A stretch of DNA of 53,481 nt from Candidatus Rokuibacteriota bacterium (GCA_016179965.1 JACPCF010000010.1:1-53481); one strand, 5' to 3'. Positions 24,916 to 34,272 are shown, counted from the first letter of the stretch. Translations and numbers: made by a program. Notes: generated from the letters alone by a model not told the origin.

Positions 24916-26037
24916 TCACGAAACGCGCCGTCGGACCCCCAGCTCGACGAGGGAGGCCTCGAAGGCGGCAACGACCCCTTCCATCTCGCCGGGGGTGAGG
25001 GTCCCCATGTTGGCGACCCGGAAAGCAAATTGGCGGATCTCCCCCTGCCCCGCGTAGATGATGTAGCCTCGGCGCTTCATCTGGTCGTGGAGCGCCTCGT
25101 AGGTCAGCCCGGGCAGGAACCGGAAGGTCGTCAGGATGCTGGAGCGCGCCCCCTCCGGCACCAGGATCTCGAAGCCCAGCCGGGCCATCCCTTCGCGCAG
25201 GACGCGCGCGTTCTCGGCGTAGCGCTTGATCCGGACCTCGAGGCCCTCGGTCTCCAGCTCGTGGAGCGCCTGGCGCAAGGCGTGGAACACCTGGACGGCC
25301 GGCGTGAACGGGGTGTTGTCCTGCTCCTGCGTGACGTAATGCGAGAAGAGGTCGAGGTACACGCTCCGCGGCTCGGCGCCCCGGAGCGCCTCCACCGCTG
25401 ACCGGCGGCAGAGGACGAAGGCGACGCCCGGCATCCCCTGGAGGCACTTGTTGGCGCTGCCGACGACGAAGTCCAGGCCCTCCTGGCGGACGTCGAGCAG
25501 CTCACCGAAGAGCGAGCTCATGGCGTCCACGATGACCCGGCGGCCGTGGCGTGCAGCCACCTCCACCACGGCCGGGACCGGATTGAGCAGCCCGGTCGTC
25601 GTCTCGTGGTGGATCAGGGCGACATGACTCAGCTCAGGCCGGGCCCTGAGGCGGGTCTCCACGTCCCGAGGGTTCACCGGGGTAATGTTGTCGAGCCCGA
25701 TCACCTCGTGACGGAGCCCGTGGGCCTTGGCGATCTGGACCATCCGGCGGCCGTAGACCCCATTGTCAACGATGAGGACTCCCCGATCCCGGGGCACCGA
25801 CGAGCAGAGCACCGCTTCCACCGCAGCCGTGCCGGAACCCGTGAACAGCACGGCCACGAAGTCCTTCCCCCCGCCGGCCAGGCGGACGAGCCCTTCCCGG
25901 CATTCCCGCATGACCTGGAAGAACTCGGGCTCGCGGTGGCAGAGATCCGGCGTCAGCAGCGCCCGCTTCACCGTGGGGGTGGTGTTAGCGGGTCCCGGGT
26001 TCAGCAGCACCCATTCTTTCTGGCCGGAGGCGTTCAT
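24916..26037 (-). CDS. phnW: 2-aminoethylphosphonate-pyruvate aminotransferase-like enzyme
   Basis: This 373-residue fold-type I PLP enzyme has Lys197 in SANKCLQG as the probable Schiff-base residue. FTGSGTAAVEAVL (65-77) is the phosphate-binding cup. CHREPEF (33-39), HHETTTGLLNP (143-153) and DAMSSL (171-176) are patterns typical of PhnW and related biosynthetic AEP transaminases. PhnW converts 2-aminoethylphosphonate plus pyruvate to phosphonoacetaldehyde plus alanine. The adjacent transporter supports that substrate. Serine- or alanine-glyoxylate aminotransferases are the closest alternatives. No phosphonatase (PhnX) or PhnA/PhnY is present in the window. Confidence 0.82.
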   Translation of the reverse strand: MNASGQKEWVLLNPGPANTTPTVKRALLTPDLCHREPEFFQVMRECREGLVRLAGGGKDFVAVLFTGSGTAAVEAVLCSSVPRDRGVLIVDNGVYGRRMVQIAKAHGLRHEVIGLDNITPVNPRDVETRLRARPELSHVALIHHETTTGLLNPVPAVVEVAARHGRRVIVDAMSSLFGELLDVRQEGLDFVVGSANKCLQGMPGVAFVLCRRSAVEALRGAEPRSVYLDLFSHYVTQEQDNTPFTPAVQVFHALRQALHELETEGLEVRIKRYAENARVLREGMARLGFEILVPEGARSSILTTFRFLPGLTYEALHDQMKRRGYIIYAGQGEIRQFAFRVANMGTLTPGEMEGVVAAFEASLVELGVRRRVS

Positions 26038-26044
26038 AGCTTGG

Positions 26045-26815
26045 CTACTGGGCGGTGAAGCCGCCGTCCACGACGAGTTCGGCGCCGGTCATGTAGGACG
26101 ACTCGTCTGAGGCCAGGAAGAGGGCCACGGAGGCGATCTCGCGGGGCTGGGCGATCCGCCCCAGCGGGATTCCCTCCTTGAATTCCTTGCGCAGCGCCTC
26201 GGTCAGGTACGGGGCCTGCATCGGCGTCTCGACGATCCCCGGGTGGATGATGTTGCAGCGGATCCCGTCCTTCGCGAACTGGATCGCGAGGGATTTGGTC
26301 AACGAGATCAGCGCGCCCTTGGCCGAGGTGTAGGCGTCCTGGGCGCGGGTGAAGCCCGCCAGCGCCGAGACCGAGCCCACGTTGATGATCGAGCCACCGC
26401 CCGTCTTCCGGAGATGCGGGATCCCGTACTTTGTCACCCAGAAGACCGATTTGAGGTTGATGGCCATCACGCGGTCCCACTGGGCCTCGTCGGTCTCCAG
26501 CACCGAGCGGTCCCGGTCCTTCCAGAGGACCCCGGCGTTGTTGTAGAGGATGTGAAGCGCGCCGAACGCCTCCACGCCCTCGGCGATCATCCGCTTGACG
26601 TCGGCCTCCACCGCCACGTCACCCAGCACGGCGAGCGCCTCGCCGCCGGCCTTCTTCACCAGCAACACGGTCTCGGCCCCCGCCTCCTTGTTGAGGTCGG
26701 CGACGACAACCTGGGCGCCGTGGACACCGAAGAGGATGGACGCTTCGCGCCCCATCCCCATTCCGGCGCCCGTGATGAACGCGACCTTCCCCTTGAGGCG
26801 CCCGTTATCGCCCAT
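26045..26815 (-). CDS. Short-chain dehydrogenase/reductase
   Basis: The 256-residue classical SDR has cofactor motif GAGMGMG (16-22), Asp40 after the second strand (NAD preference), NNAG at 92-95 and catalytic Ser148, Tyr162 and Lys166. The start is ATG 26815; a TTG 18 nt upstream would overlap the ligase gene. Context suggests it oxidises or reduces an intermediate made by the aminotransferase or FAD enzyme, for example phosphonoacetaldehyde/2-hydroxyethylphosphonate. No direct evidence supports a particular substrate. Confidence 0.88.
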   Translation of the reverse strand: MGDNGRLKGKVAFITGAGMGMGREASILFGVHGAQVVVADLNKEAGAETVLLVKKAGGEALAVLGDVAVEADVKRMIAEGVEAFGALHILYNNAGVLWKDRDRSVLETDEAQWDRVMAINLKSVFWVTKYGIPHLRKTGGGSIINVGSVSALAGFTRAQDAYTSAKGALISLTKSLAIQFAKDGIRCNIIHPGIVETPMQAPYLTEALRKEFKEGIPLGRIAQPREIASVALFLASDESSYMTGAELVVDGGFTAQ

Positions 26816-26819
26816 GCCG

Positions 26820-28184
26820 CTAGATTCTTTCAAAGTTTCGGATGAGCTCCCAGTCCGTCACGGCCTGGTCGAACGCCTGCTGCTCGAGCCGCGCGGCGTG
26901 GAGGTAGTGCTCGACCACCTTAGCGCCGAAGGCCTCCCGGGCCGCCCGTGAGCGTTCGAGCTCCATAATGGCTTCCCGAAGCGTCTTCGGCACCTGGGGG
27001 AGCGTGGCGTCCTCGTAGGCGTTGCCCTCGTAGAGGCGCGGGGGCTTCAGCTTGTTCTTGATGCCGTGCAGGCCGGCGGCGATCGTCGCGGCGAACGCCA
27101 GGTACGGATTGGCGTCGGCCCCGGGAATCCGGTTCTCGACCCTGAACCCGGTTCCCTCGCCGCACAGGCGGAAGCCGCAGGTGCGGTTGTCCCAGCCCGC
27201 GACGATCCGCGTCGGCGCGAAGGAGCCGGACTGGTAGCGCTTGTAGGAGTTGACCGTGGGCGCGTAGAAATACGCACATTCTCGGGCCAGAGCCATCTGC
27301 CCCGCCAGCCAGTGCTGGAAGAGGGGCGAGCCGTTCGCCTTGCGTTTCGCGTGGAAGAGGTTCCGCTTTCCGGCGCGATCCCAGAGCGAGGAGTGGAGGT
27401 GGAACGACGAGCCGGCGGCGGCCTTGGAGTACTTGGCCATGAAGGTCACGGCGCACCCCTGGAGGTGGGCGATCTCCTTGGCTCCGTGCTTGTAGAGCGC
27501 GGTGCGGTCGGCCATCTCGAGCGCCTCGGCGTACCGGAGGTTGATCTCCTCCTGCCCGCGCCCCCATTCGCCCTTGGAGGTCTCGACGGGGACGTCGGCC
27601 CCCTCCATGCCGTTCCGGATCGCCCGGATGAGCGGCTCCTCCTTCGTCGTCTGGAGGATGTGGTAATCCTCCAGGTAGCCGGCGACCGGCGTCAGGTCCT
27701 GGTAGCGCTTGGCCCGCGCCGTCTCGTAGGACTCCCTAAAGCAGTAGAGTTCGAGCTCGGCCGCCGTCTTGACCACATATCCCTGCGCCGCTGCCCGCGC
27801 GACCTGTCGCTTCAGGATCCACCGTGGCGCCTCCTCGATCGGCTCGCCCTCCTCGGTGTAGACGTCGCAGAAGACGAGGGCCGTCTTGGGGAGCCACGGG
27901 ACGAGCCGAAGGGTGGCCATGTCGGGGACCATCTTCATGTCGCCGTAGCCGCGCTCCCAGGACGTCAGCTTGAAGCCCGGCAGCGGCTCCATTTCCATGT
28001 CCACGGTGAAGAGGTACATGCAGGCGTGGACGCCCTCGCCGGCCACGTGGTCCAGGAAGTAGCGCCCCACGACGCGCTTGCCCATGAGGCGTCCCTGCCC
28101 GTCGGGGAAGACGGTCAGGACGGTGTCCACCTCGTCCTTCCGGATCAGGGACTCCAGCGTCCTGAGATCCAGTCGTCCCGGCAT
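26820..28184 (-). CDS. Glutamine-synthetase-like gamma-glutamyl ligase (PuuA/GlnT type)
   Basis: The 454-residue protein covers both the beta-grasp N-domain and the catalytic domain. Visible active-site elements are AELELYCF (metal-binding Glu), GQEEINLRYAEAL, AGSSFHLHSSLWD (His of the ATP site), NSYKRY, NRTCGFRL and ENRIPGADANPYL. It lacks the adenylylation loop of housekeeping GlnA and resembles gamma-glutamylpolyamine/amine synthetases. It shares an operon with an FAD amine oxidoreductase, as PuuA does with PuuB. A gamma-glutamyl-aminophosphonate or related amine is therefore a possible product. Confidence 0.85.
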   Translation of the reverse strand: MPGRLDLRTLESLIRKDEVDTVLTVFPDGQGRLMGKRVVGRYFLDHVAGEGVHACMYLFTVDMEMEPLPGFKLTSWERGYGDMKMVPDMATLRLVPWLPKTALVFCDVYTEEGEPIEEAPRWILKRQVARAAAQGYVVKTAAELELYCFRESYETARAKRYQDLTPVAGYLEDYHILQTTKEEPLIRAIRNGMEGADVPVETSKGEWGRGQEEINLRYAEALEMADRTALYKHGAKEIAHLQGCAVTFMAKYSKAAAGSSFHLHSSLWDRAGKRNLFHAKRKANGSPLFQHWLAGQMALARECAYFYAPTVNSYKRYQSGSFAPTRIVAGWDNRTCGFRLCGEGTGFRVENRIPGADANPYLAFAATIAAGLHGIKNKLKPPRLYEGNAYEDATLPQVPKTLREAIMELERSRAAREAFGAKVVEHYLHAARLEQQAFDQAVTDWELIRNFERI

Positions 28185-28231
28185 GGCGGGGAGAATCTTA
28201 CCTCATCCCGGGAGGGAACAGAAGGCCGGAC

Positions 28232-29380
28232 TTACCGGATGTCGATGGGGACCGGCGGGATCAGAAGCACGAGCAGCACGAGGCAGCCCACGCCGAGGAC
28301 GCGGCGCCCCGCGGACAGGGGGGTCACGTCGTTCAGCGGAGGACTGTGGTGGAAGCCGACGAGGAAGAAGAGGAGCGCGGCCCACACGATCCAGTTCCAC
28401 GACTGGGTGGCGACCCCCAGCGCCAGCAGCGCGAAGAACGTCGCCACGGACACCTTTCGATGATGAATCCCGAAGAGGGCGTAGGCGATCCGCCCACCAT
28501 CGAGCTGCCCCACGGGGAAGAGGTTGAGCGCCGTGACGAACAGGCCGACCCAGCCGGCCAGGCCCACCGGGTGGACCCCGACGTCCATGCCCGCTGGAAT
28601 CGAGCCGAAGGTCAGATACACGAGAAAGCGCATCAGGAGCGAATCGCCGAACATCGGCTCGTGGGCGTCCGGCGGCACCGCGACCACGCGGCCCCAGGAC
28701 AGGCCCACCAGAATGGCGGGAATCGCGATCGCCAGGCCCGCGAGGGGGCCGGCCACCGCGATGTCGAAGAGCGAGTTCCTGTCGCGCGCCGGAGATCGCA
28801 TCTTGATGATGGCGCCGAGCGTCCCGAAGATGAACGGCGGGGGCGCGGGGATGAAGTAGGGCAGGCTGACCGACGCGTGGTAATAGCGCGCGGTGAAGTA
28901 GTGGCCGAACTCGTGGGTGACCAGAATCAGCAGCAGCGTGAGCGCGAAGACCATGCTGGCCGTCATGAGCGCCGGGTGCGCGAAAGGGTTGAAGGTCCGG
29001 AAACCGGACAGCACGCCGGCGCCCGCCCACACGGTCGAGACGCAGGTGGCCAGGAACAGGAGCCCGTTGACCCACGGGGTGCCGGCCTCCGTCACCGCGG
29101 CCAGCGGGATCGCCTGGACCCAGACGTTGTCCCGCTCTTCGCGGAGGAACGGGGTGTAGCCGAACGGCTTGAAGCGCGCCTCGAGCCGCTCCAGCGCCCG
29201 GGGCGGAGACACCAGCAGCTCTCCGCCGAAGGCCACCGACAGCCCGCGGAGCTCGCGCTCGCGGACGACGAGGATGTCCTCGACGCTTCGTCGCAGCAGC
29301 TCCTCCATCACGAGCAGATCGTCGGGCGGCGTGGCGGAGATGACGTAGCGGGAACGGGACCGGAACGGCCAGAGGCGCAT
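28232..29380 (-). CDS. Site-2-type membrane metalloprotease (M50 family)
   Basis: The 382-residue protein has about eight membrane segments. The zinc motif HEFGH is at 156-160 and the third ligand in NLFPVGQLDGG near residue 300. The N-terminal 100 residues form a cytosolic domain, as in plant EGY and cyanobacterial S2P homologs. It lies 9 nt after the RNase III-like gene and 47 nt before the ligase gene. S2P enzymes cut transmembrane anti-sigma or regulatory proteins; no obvious substrate is encoded next to it. Confidence 0.88.
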   Translation of the reverse strand: MRLWPFRSRSRYVISATPPDDLLVMEELLRRSVEDILVVRERELRGLSVAFGGELLVSPPRALERLEARFKPFGYTPFLREERDNVWVQAIPLAAVTEAGTPWVNGLLFLATCVSTVWAGAGVLSGFRTFNPFAHPALMTASMVFALTLLLILVTHEFGHYFTARYYHASVSLPYFIPAPPPFIFGTLGAIIKMRSPARDRNSLFDIAVAGPLAGLAIAIPAILVGLSWGRVVAVPPDAHEPMFGDSLLMRFLVYLTFGSIPAGMDVGVHPVGLAGWVGLFVTALNLFPVGQLDGGRIAYALFGIHHRKVSVATFFALLALGVATQSWNWIVWAALLFFLVGFHHSPPLNDVTPLSAGRRVLGVGCLVLLVLLIPPVPIDIR

Positions 29381-29389
29381 GCGCCGAGC

Positions 29390-29839
29390 TTACCACACGG
29401 CCAATCGCTTCACCACGACGCGCGCGGCGGCGAGGCCGCCCTCGAGGTAGACGACGGCCAGAACGGCCTCGAAGGCGGTGGCGAGCACTGATCGCTTCGC
29501 CCGCCCGCCCGTCAGCTCTTCGCCCCGCCCGAGCCGCAGCAGGGGACCGAGCTCCAGGCGTTCCGCCCAGCGGGCCAGGTTCTCGCCCGACACCACCGAC
29601 GCCCGCCGCGGGGTGAGGACTCCCATGGGCTCGTGTCCGGCGGTTTCCCAGAGCTGCTCGGTGACGATGAGGGACAGCACGGCGTCCCCCAGGAAGGCGA
29701 GGCTTTCGTTATCGCGCTCGGGGGGCCGCTCGTTGGCGTAGGAGACGTGGGTCAGCGCGCGAAGCAGGAGGTCGCGGTCTGTGAACCGATGCCCGAGCCT
29801 CTCCTCCAGCGCGCCGAGGGGATCGGCAGCGGCGCCCAC
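29390..29839 (-). CDS. Truncated, degenerate RNase III-like protein
   Basis: This 149-residue protein aligns to the RNase III catalytic domain (LTHVSYANERP, NESLAFLGDAVL, later VLATAFEAVLA). Against E. coli RNase III, Glu38, Asp45 and Glu117 are kept (here Glu45, Asp52, Glu124), but Glu41 is Ala48 and Asp114 is Thr121. The double-stranded-RNA-binding domain is missing altogether. It occupies the standard rnc position after fabF, with TAGTG overlap. It may be an inactive or Mini-III-like survivor, with the working RNase III encoded elsewhere. Confidence 0.8.
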   Translation of the reverse strand: MGAAADPLGALEERLGHRFTDRDLLLRALTHVSYANERPPERDNESLAFLGDAVLSLIVTEQLWETAGHEPMGVLTPRRASVVSGENLARWAERLELGPLLRLGRGEELTGGRAKRSVLATAFEAVLAVVYLEGGLAAARVVVKRLAVW

Positions 29840-31092
29840 TACCCCCGGAAGCGGCGGAAGGCGAGGGTGGCGTTCGTCCCCCCGAACCCGAACGCGTTGG
29901 ACAGGGCGACCTCCACTTCCTGCTTGCGGGCCTGGTTCGGGACGTAGTCGAGGTCGCAGTCGGGATCGGGCGTCTCGTAGTTGATCGTCGGGGGCAGGAG
30001 CCCGTGATGGATCGCGAAGATCGTCGCGATCGCCTCCACGCCGCCGGCCGCGCCCAGCAGGTGGCCGATCATGGACTTGGTCGAGGACACGGCGAGCTTC
30101 TTGGCGTGGGGGCCGAAGACCCGCTTGATCGCCATCGTCTCGAACTTGTCGTTGTAGGGGGTGGAGGTGCCGTGGGCGTTGATGTAGCCGACCTCCACGG
30201 GAGCCACGCCCACGTCGCGGATCGCCTCCGCCATGCAGCGCGCAGCGCCGTCCCCCTCGGGATCGGGCGCGGTCATGTGGTGGGCGTCGGAGGTCATGCC
30301 GTAGCCGACGATCTCGGCATAGATCCGGGCGTCGCGCTTGATCGCGTGCTCCAGGGACTCGAGGATCACCAGGCCTCCGCCCTCGCTGCAGACGAAACCG
30401 TCCCGGTGGGCGTCAAAGGGGCGCGAGGCCTTGGTTGGCTCGTCGTTCCGGGTGGACAGCGCCTTCATGTTACAGAAGCCCGCGAAGGTCAGCTCGGTGA
30501 TGATGGCCTCCGCCCCGCCCGCGATCATCACGTCCGCGTCGTTCCGCTGGATGATCTTGAAGGCGTCCCCGATGGCGTGGTTCCCGGTGGCGCAGGCCGT
30601 GACCACCGAGGAGTTGGGGCCCTTGGCCCCGTAGCGCATCGAGATCAGGCCCGAAGCCATGTTGATGATCAGCATCGGGATGAAGAAGGGCGAGACGCGG
30701 CCGGGGCCCTGCTCGAGCAGATCATTGTGGGACTCCAGCAGCGTCGTGATGCCGCCGATCCCCGAGCCTACGAGCACCCCGAACCGGGTGCGCTCCACCT
30801 TGTCTACGTTCAGCGCCGCGTCCTCCACGGCCATCGCGGCGCAGGCGATGGCGTACTTGAGGTAGGGGTCGAGCCGGCGCGCCTCCTTCTTGTCCACCCA
30901 CTTGAGGGGATCGAAGTTCCGGATCTCCCCGGCGATGCGCGTGGGCAGGTCTTTGGGATCGAACTTCGTGATCGGCCCGATCCCGGACCTTCCCTGCGTG
31001 ATCGCCCCCCAGTATTCCTCCGCGGAATTGCCGACGGGGGTCAGGGCCCCGAGCCCGGTCACGACGACGCGCCGCTTGTCCAATGGGGTCAC
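29839..31092 (-). CDS. fabF: 3-oxoacyl-[ACP] synthase II
   Basis: The 417-residue condensing enzyme has nucleophile Cys167 in [10 protein letters not shown]. His307 ([11 protein letters not shown]) and His344 ([13 protein letters not shown]) complete the Cys-His-His triad, and the conserved Lys339 is present. It elongates acyl-ACP by two carbons using malonyl-ACP. The start is GTG 31092, 6 nt behind AGGGGG, which leaves a 10-nt gap to acpP. Family length is normal. Confidence 0.96.
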   Translation of the reverse strand: MTPLDKRRVVVTGLGALTPVGNSAEEYWGAITQGRSGIGPITKFDPKDLPTRIAGEIRNFDPLKWVDKKEARRLDPYLKYAIACAAMAVEDAALNVDKVERTRFGVLVGSGIGGITTLLESHNDLLEQGPGRVSPFFIPMLIINMASGLISMRYGAKGPNSSVVTACATGNHAIGDAFKIIQRNDADVMIAGGAEAIITELTFAGFCNMKALSTRNDEPTKASRPFDAHRDGFVCSEGGGLVILESLEHAIKRDARIYAEIVGYGMTSDAHHMTAPDPEGDGAARCMAEAIRDVGVAPVEVGYINAHGTSTPYNDKFETMAIKRVFGPHAKKLAVSSTKSMIGHLLGAAGGVEAIATIFAIHHGLLPPTINYETPDPDCDLDYVPNQARKQEVEVALSNAFGFGGTNATLAFRRFRG

Positions 31093-31102
31093 CCCGTTCC
31101 CC

Positions 31103-31339
31103 CTAGGTGTTGTCCTTGATGTACTGGATGGCGTCCCCCACGGTGACGATCTTCTCCGCATCCTCGTCGGGGATCTCCAGGTCGAACTCCTCTTCTAACG
31201 CCATCACGAGCTCGACCGTGTCCAGGGAATCGGCCCCGAGGTCCTCGATGAACTTCGCCGTCGGAGTCACCTCGTCTTCCTCCACCCCGAGCTGCTCGCA
31301 GATGATTTCCTTGACCCGCTCCTCTACCGGTTTTGCCAT
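31103..31339 (-). CDS. acpP: Acyl carrier protein
   Basis: This 78-residue acidic four-helix protein has the phosphopantetheine site DSLD at 37-40 (Ser38). A strong GGGGAGGT site precedes the ATG. It lies between fabG and fabF as in most bacteria and carries the growing acyl chain for all Fab enzymes of this cluster. Confidence 0.97.
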   Translation of the reverse strand: MAKPVEERVKEIICEQLGVEEDEVTPTAKFIEDLGADSLDTVELVMALEEEFDLEIPDEDAEKIVTVGDAIQYIKDNT

Positions 31340-31383
31340 GAATCGGTCACCTCCCCAAGGTGGTTACAGTGCATCCCTGGACA

Positions 31384-32130
31384 TCACATATACAACCCGC
31401 CGTTGACGTGAAGCACCTGGCCGGTTATGTAAGTCGCTCCGTCCGCGGCCAAAAAGCGTACCACCTCGGCGACCTCGCGCCCGCTCCCGATCCTGCCGAG
31501 GGGGATCTGGGCCAGAAGCGCGTCCCGGGCCTCCTGAGGGATCGCGGCCGCCATGTCAGTCTCGATGAGCCCGGGGGCCACCGCGTTGACCAGGATGCCC
31601 CAGCGGCTCAGCTCCCGCGCCGCCGCCTTGGTCAGGCCGATGAGCCCGGCCTTGGCGGCCGAGTAGTTCGCCTGGCCCGGGTTCCCCATGGCCCCCGCCG
31701 CCGAGGCGATGTTGATGATCCGGCCGCCCTTCCGGCGCATCATCACCTTGGCCACCGCCCGCGTCATCAGAAACGCGCCGCGGAGGTTCACGTCGAGCAC
31801 CCGGTCCCAATCCTCGTCCTTCATCCTGACGAGGAGCGCGTCGCGCGCGATCCCGGCGTTGTTGACGAGCACGTCGATGCGGGCAAAGCGCTCCTTCGCC
31901 TGATCCACCAGCCGCTCGGCGTCCTCGCGCCTGGCCGCGTCCGCCACCACTGCCAGCACCGGGACACCAAGCCCTTCGAGTTCCCTCGCCGCCGTCTCGA
32001 GCCGGGCCGGGTCGAGACCAGAGACTACCACGGAGGCCCCGTCCTCCGCCAGACACTGGGCCACGGCCCGACCGATCCCGCGGCTCCCCCCCGTGACGAT
32101 CGCCACCCGACCTTCGAGTCCCTTACTCAT
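31384..32130 (-). CDS. fabG: 3-oxoacyl-[ACP] reductase
   Basis: The 248-residue SDR has cofactor motif GGSRGIG (14-20), NNAG (90-93) and catalytic Ser143, Tyr156 and Lys160. It performs the NADPH-dependent reduction of 3-oxoacyl-ACP. ATG 32130 gives normal FabG length; a further in-frame start upstream would read through a palindromic repeat. The weak ribosome site (AGGA) lies inside that repeat. Confidence 0.95.
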   Translation of the reverse strand: MSKGLEGRVAIVTGGSRGIGRAVAQCLAEDGASVVVSGLDPARLETAARELEGLGVPVLAVVADAARREDAERLVDQAKERFARIDVLVNNAGIARDALLVRMKDEDWDRVLDVNLRGAFLMTRAVAKVMMRRKGGRIINIASAAGAMGNPGQANYSAAKAGLIGLTKAAARELSRWGILVNAVAPGLIETDMAAAIPQEARDALLAQIPLGRIGSGREVAEVVRFLAADGATYITGQVLHVNGGLYM

Positions 32131-32224
32131 TGATCCTGGGGGGCCCAGAAATGGCACCCCCAGACCCCCCCCTTTTGAGCGTTCGCGCCTGCGGCGCTCA
32201 CCCGCCTTTCGTCGCTGGCGTCAT
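32131..32224. repeat. Palindromic spacer between fabD and fabG, possible variant of the dispersed repeat
   Basis: It contains two inverted repeats: CTGGGGG/CCCCCAG around a 14-nt loop, and GCGCC-TGC-GGCGC within GAGCG...CGCTC. The two-hairpin layout and C-runs resemble the repeat family at 34160, 38030 and 42007, but the sequence match is weak. It separates two otherwise tightly packed fab genes by 94 nt. Confidence 0.45.
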
Positions 32225-33163
32225 TCATACGGCCTGTCCCACTTCCTTCAGCACTTTTTCCAAACTCTCGGGGTCCTCGACGGCATAGCCGCGCGCCCCT
32301 TCGGCGATGCGCTTCAGGAGGCCCGTGAGCACGCGGCCGGGCCCGACCTCGACGAACGTCGTCGCGCCCTCCCGCACCATGCGCTGGACGCACTCCGTCC
32401 ACCTCACGGGGCTGGCCACCTGCCGGATCAGGAAGGGAACGACCTCCTCGGCGGAGGTCGTGAGGCCCGCGTCCACGTTCCTCACCACGGGGATCTTGGG
32501 CGCGCTCACGCGGACTTTGCCCAATTCCCCGGCGAGGCGGTCGGCGGCGGCTCGCATGAGCTGAGAGTGAAACGGCGCACTCACCGAAAGGAGCACGCTT
32601 TTCTTTCCTCCCCGCTCGCGCGCCAGCGCCACGGCGCGCTCCACCGCCGTCTTGTGCCCCGCGATGACGATCTGGGTAGGCGAGTTGACGTTGGCCACGC
32701 TGACGACCTCGCCGTCCGCCGCGTCCCGGCAGATCGCCTCGACGACGAGGAGCTCCAGCCCCAGGAGGGCGGCCATGGCGCCGGTCCCCACGGGCACCGC
32801 CTCCTGCATGAACTTCCCGCGCCGTCGGACGACCCGGACGGCGTCGGCGAAGGGCAGCGATCCTGCGACGACGAGCGCGGAGTACTCCCCGAGGCTGTGG
32901 CCGGCCACGATCGCCGGCGCCACACCGCGCTCGGCGAGCCCGGTCGTCGCCGCAACGCTGGCCGTGAGGATCGCCGGCTGCGTGTTCGCGGTGAGCTGGA
33001 GCTCCGCCTCGGGCCCCTCGAAGCAGAGCCGGGCCAGGTCGAAGCCGAGGGCCTCGCTCGCCTCGCCGTAGAGGGCCTTCGCGGCGGCGGAGGCGTCGTA
33101 AAAGCCGCGCCCCATCCCCACGGCCTGGGAGCCCTGCCCCGGGAAGACAAACGCCAGGCTCAC
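32225..33163 (-). CDS. fabD: Malonyl-CoA:ACP transacylase
   Basis: The 312-residue enzyme has FPGQGSQ at 7-13 and nucleophile Ser90 in GHSLGE. The second catalytic His is in SAPFHSQLM. VEVGPGRVLTGL near the C-terminus completes the family pattern. It charges ACP with malonate for the condensing enzymes encoded on either side. Confidence 0.96.
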   Translation of the reverse strand: MSLAFVFPGQGSQAVGMGRGFYDASAAAKALYGEASEALGFDLARLCFEGPEAELQLTANTQPAILTASVAATTGLAERGVAPAIVAGHSLGEYSALVVAGSLPFADAVRVVRRRGKFMQEAVPVGTGAMAALLGLELLVVEAICRDAADGEVVSVANVNSPTQIVIAGHKTAVERAVALARERGGKKSVLLSVSAPFHSQLMRAAADRLAGELGKVRVSAPKIPVVRNVDAGLTTSAEEVVPFLIRQVASPVRWTECVQRMVREGATTFVEVGPGRVLTGLLKRIAEGARGYAVEDPESLEKVLKEVGQAV

Positions 33164-33173
33164 GCGGGTGTCC

Positions 33174-34154
33174 TCACCAGCGGATCAGCGCCGCGCCCCA
33201 GGTGAACCCGCCCCCGAACGCCGCCAGGAGCATCAGATCGCCCGGCTTGAGGCGCCCCACGGACCACGCCTCCTCGAGCGCGACGTAGATCGAGGCGGCG
33301 CCGGTGTTGCCGTAGCGCTCGATGTTGACCAGCACGCGCTCCATCGGGAGCTTCACGCGCTTCACGGCGGCCTCGATGATCCGGAGGTTGGCCTGGTGGG
33401 GGATGAAGAGATTGAGGTCGGCGGCCGTGAACCCGTTGCGCTCCAGGATGCGCGCGGCGCAGTCGCCGAACATGCGGACCGCGACCTTGAAGACCTCGTT
33501 CCCCTTCATCTTGGCGTAGTGCATCCGCTTGTCCACGGTCTCGTGGGTCGTGGGGTGCCGGGAGCCGCCGCCGGGCTGGTAGAGGAGCTCCCAGTACTGG
33601 CCGTCGGAGTAGAGGTCCGTGTCCAGAATGCCCGATCCATCCTCCGTCGGCCGCAGCACGGCGGCGCCGGCCGCGTCCGCCAGGAGGATGCAGGTGCCGC
33701 GATCCGTGAAGTCGGTGATCTTCGAGAGGGTCTCGGCGCCGATGGCCAGCACGGTGCGGTACTTGCCCGTCTGGATGTACTGGGCGCCGATGGAGAGGGA
33801 ATAGATGGAGCCTGAGCACGCGGCGTACACGTCGGCAGACCCCGCCGTCCGGCACCCGAGGCGGTGCTGGACGAGGTTGGCGGTGGTGGGGAACGCCATG
33901 TCCCCCGTGGTGGTGCCGACGATGATGAAGTCCACCTCCTCGGGCTCGACCCCCGCCCGCTCCAGCGCCTGCTGGGCGGCGCGGACCGCGAGGTCCGAGG
34001 TGGCTTCGCCCTCCTCGGCGATGTGCCGCTCCCGGATGCCCGTCCGCTGGACGATCCACTCGTCCGACGTCTCGACCATCCGCTCCAGATCCTTGTTGGT
34101 CAGGACCCGCTTCGGCGCGTACGCTCCGAGGCCCACGATCTTGGCGAGGGTCAT
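33174..34154 (-). CDS. fabH: 3-oxoacyl-[ACP] synthase III
   Basis: The 326-residue thiolase-fold enzyme carries the FabH triad Cys113 (AACSGS), His253 (FIPHQANLRI) and Asn283 (RYGNTGAAS). It starts chain synthesis by condensing an acyl-CoA with malonyl-ACP. ATG 34154 is used; a longer start would add eight residues. The gene is followed by fabD after 10 nt. Confidence 0.96.
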   Translation of the reverse strand: MTLAKIVGLGAYAPKRVLTNKDLERMVETSDEWIVQRTGIRERHIAEEGEATSDLAVRAAQQALERAGVEPEEVDFIIVGTTTGDMAFPTTANLVQHRLGCRTAGSADVYAACSGSIYSLSIGAQYIQTGKYRTVLAIGAETLSKITDFTDRGTCILLADAAGAAVLRPTEDGSGILDTDLYSDGQYWELLYQPGGGSRHPTTHETVDKRMHYAKMKGNEVFKVAVRMFGDCAARILERNGFTAADLNLFIPHQANLRIIEAAVKRVKLPMERVLVNIERYGNTGAASIYVALEEAWSVGRLKPGDLMLLAAFGGGFTWGAALIRW

Positions 34155-34159
34155 ACGCC

Positions 34160-34272
34160 TTCCTCGGAGGGGGGCCACCCGGGCCCCCCCACGCCTCCGG
34201 CGTGGACGCCCGGGTCCCCGCCCCTTCCGACTCCTCCCCCGCTAGGTTGCGCCGGCGAAGCCGGCGCTCGAA
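34160..34272 (+). repeat. Dispersed two-hairpin repeat, copy C (plsX-fabH gap)
   Basis: In plus orientation it has an extended G/C hairpin region opening CGGAGGGGGGCC, then CTTCCGA-CTCCTCCCCC, then an exact 8-bp hairpin GCGCCGGC-GAA-GCCGGCGC (34249-34267) and CTCGAAC. The same ordered blocks occur at 38030-38102 and, inverted, at 42007-42081. Relative to those copies, an extra palindrome (ACGCCTCCGGCGT) lies inside the first arm. Confidence 0.8.
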
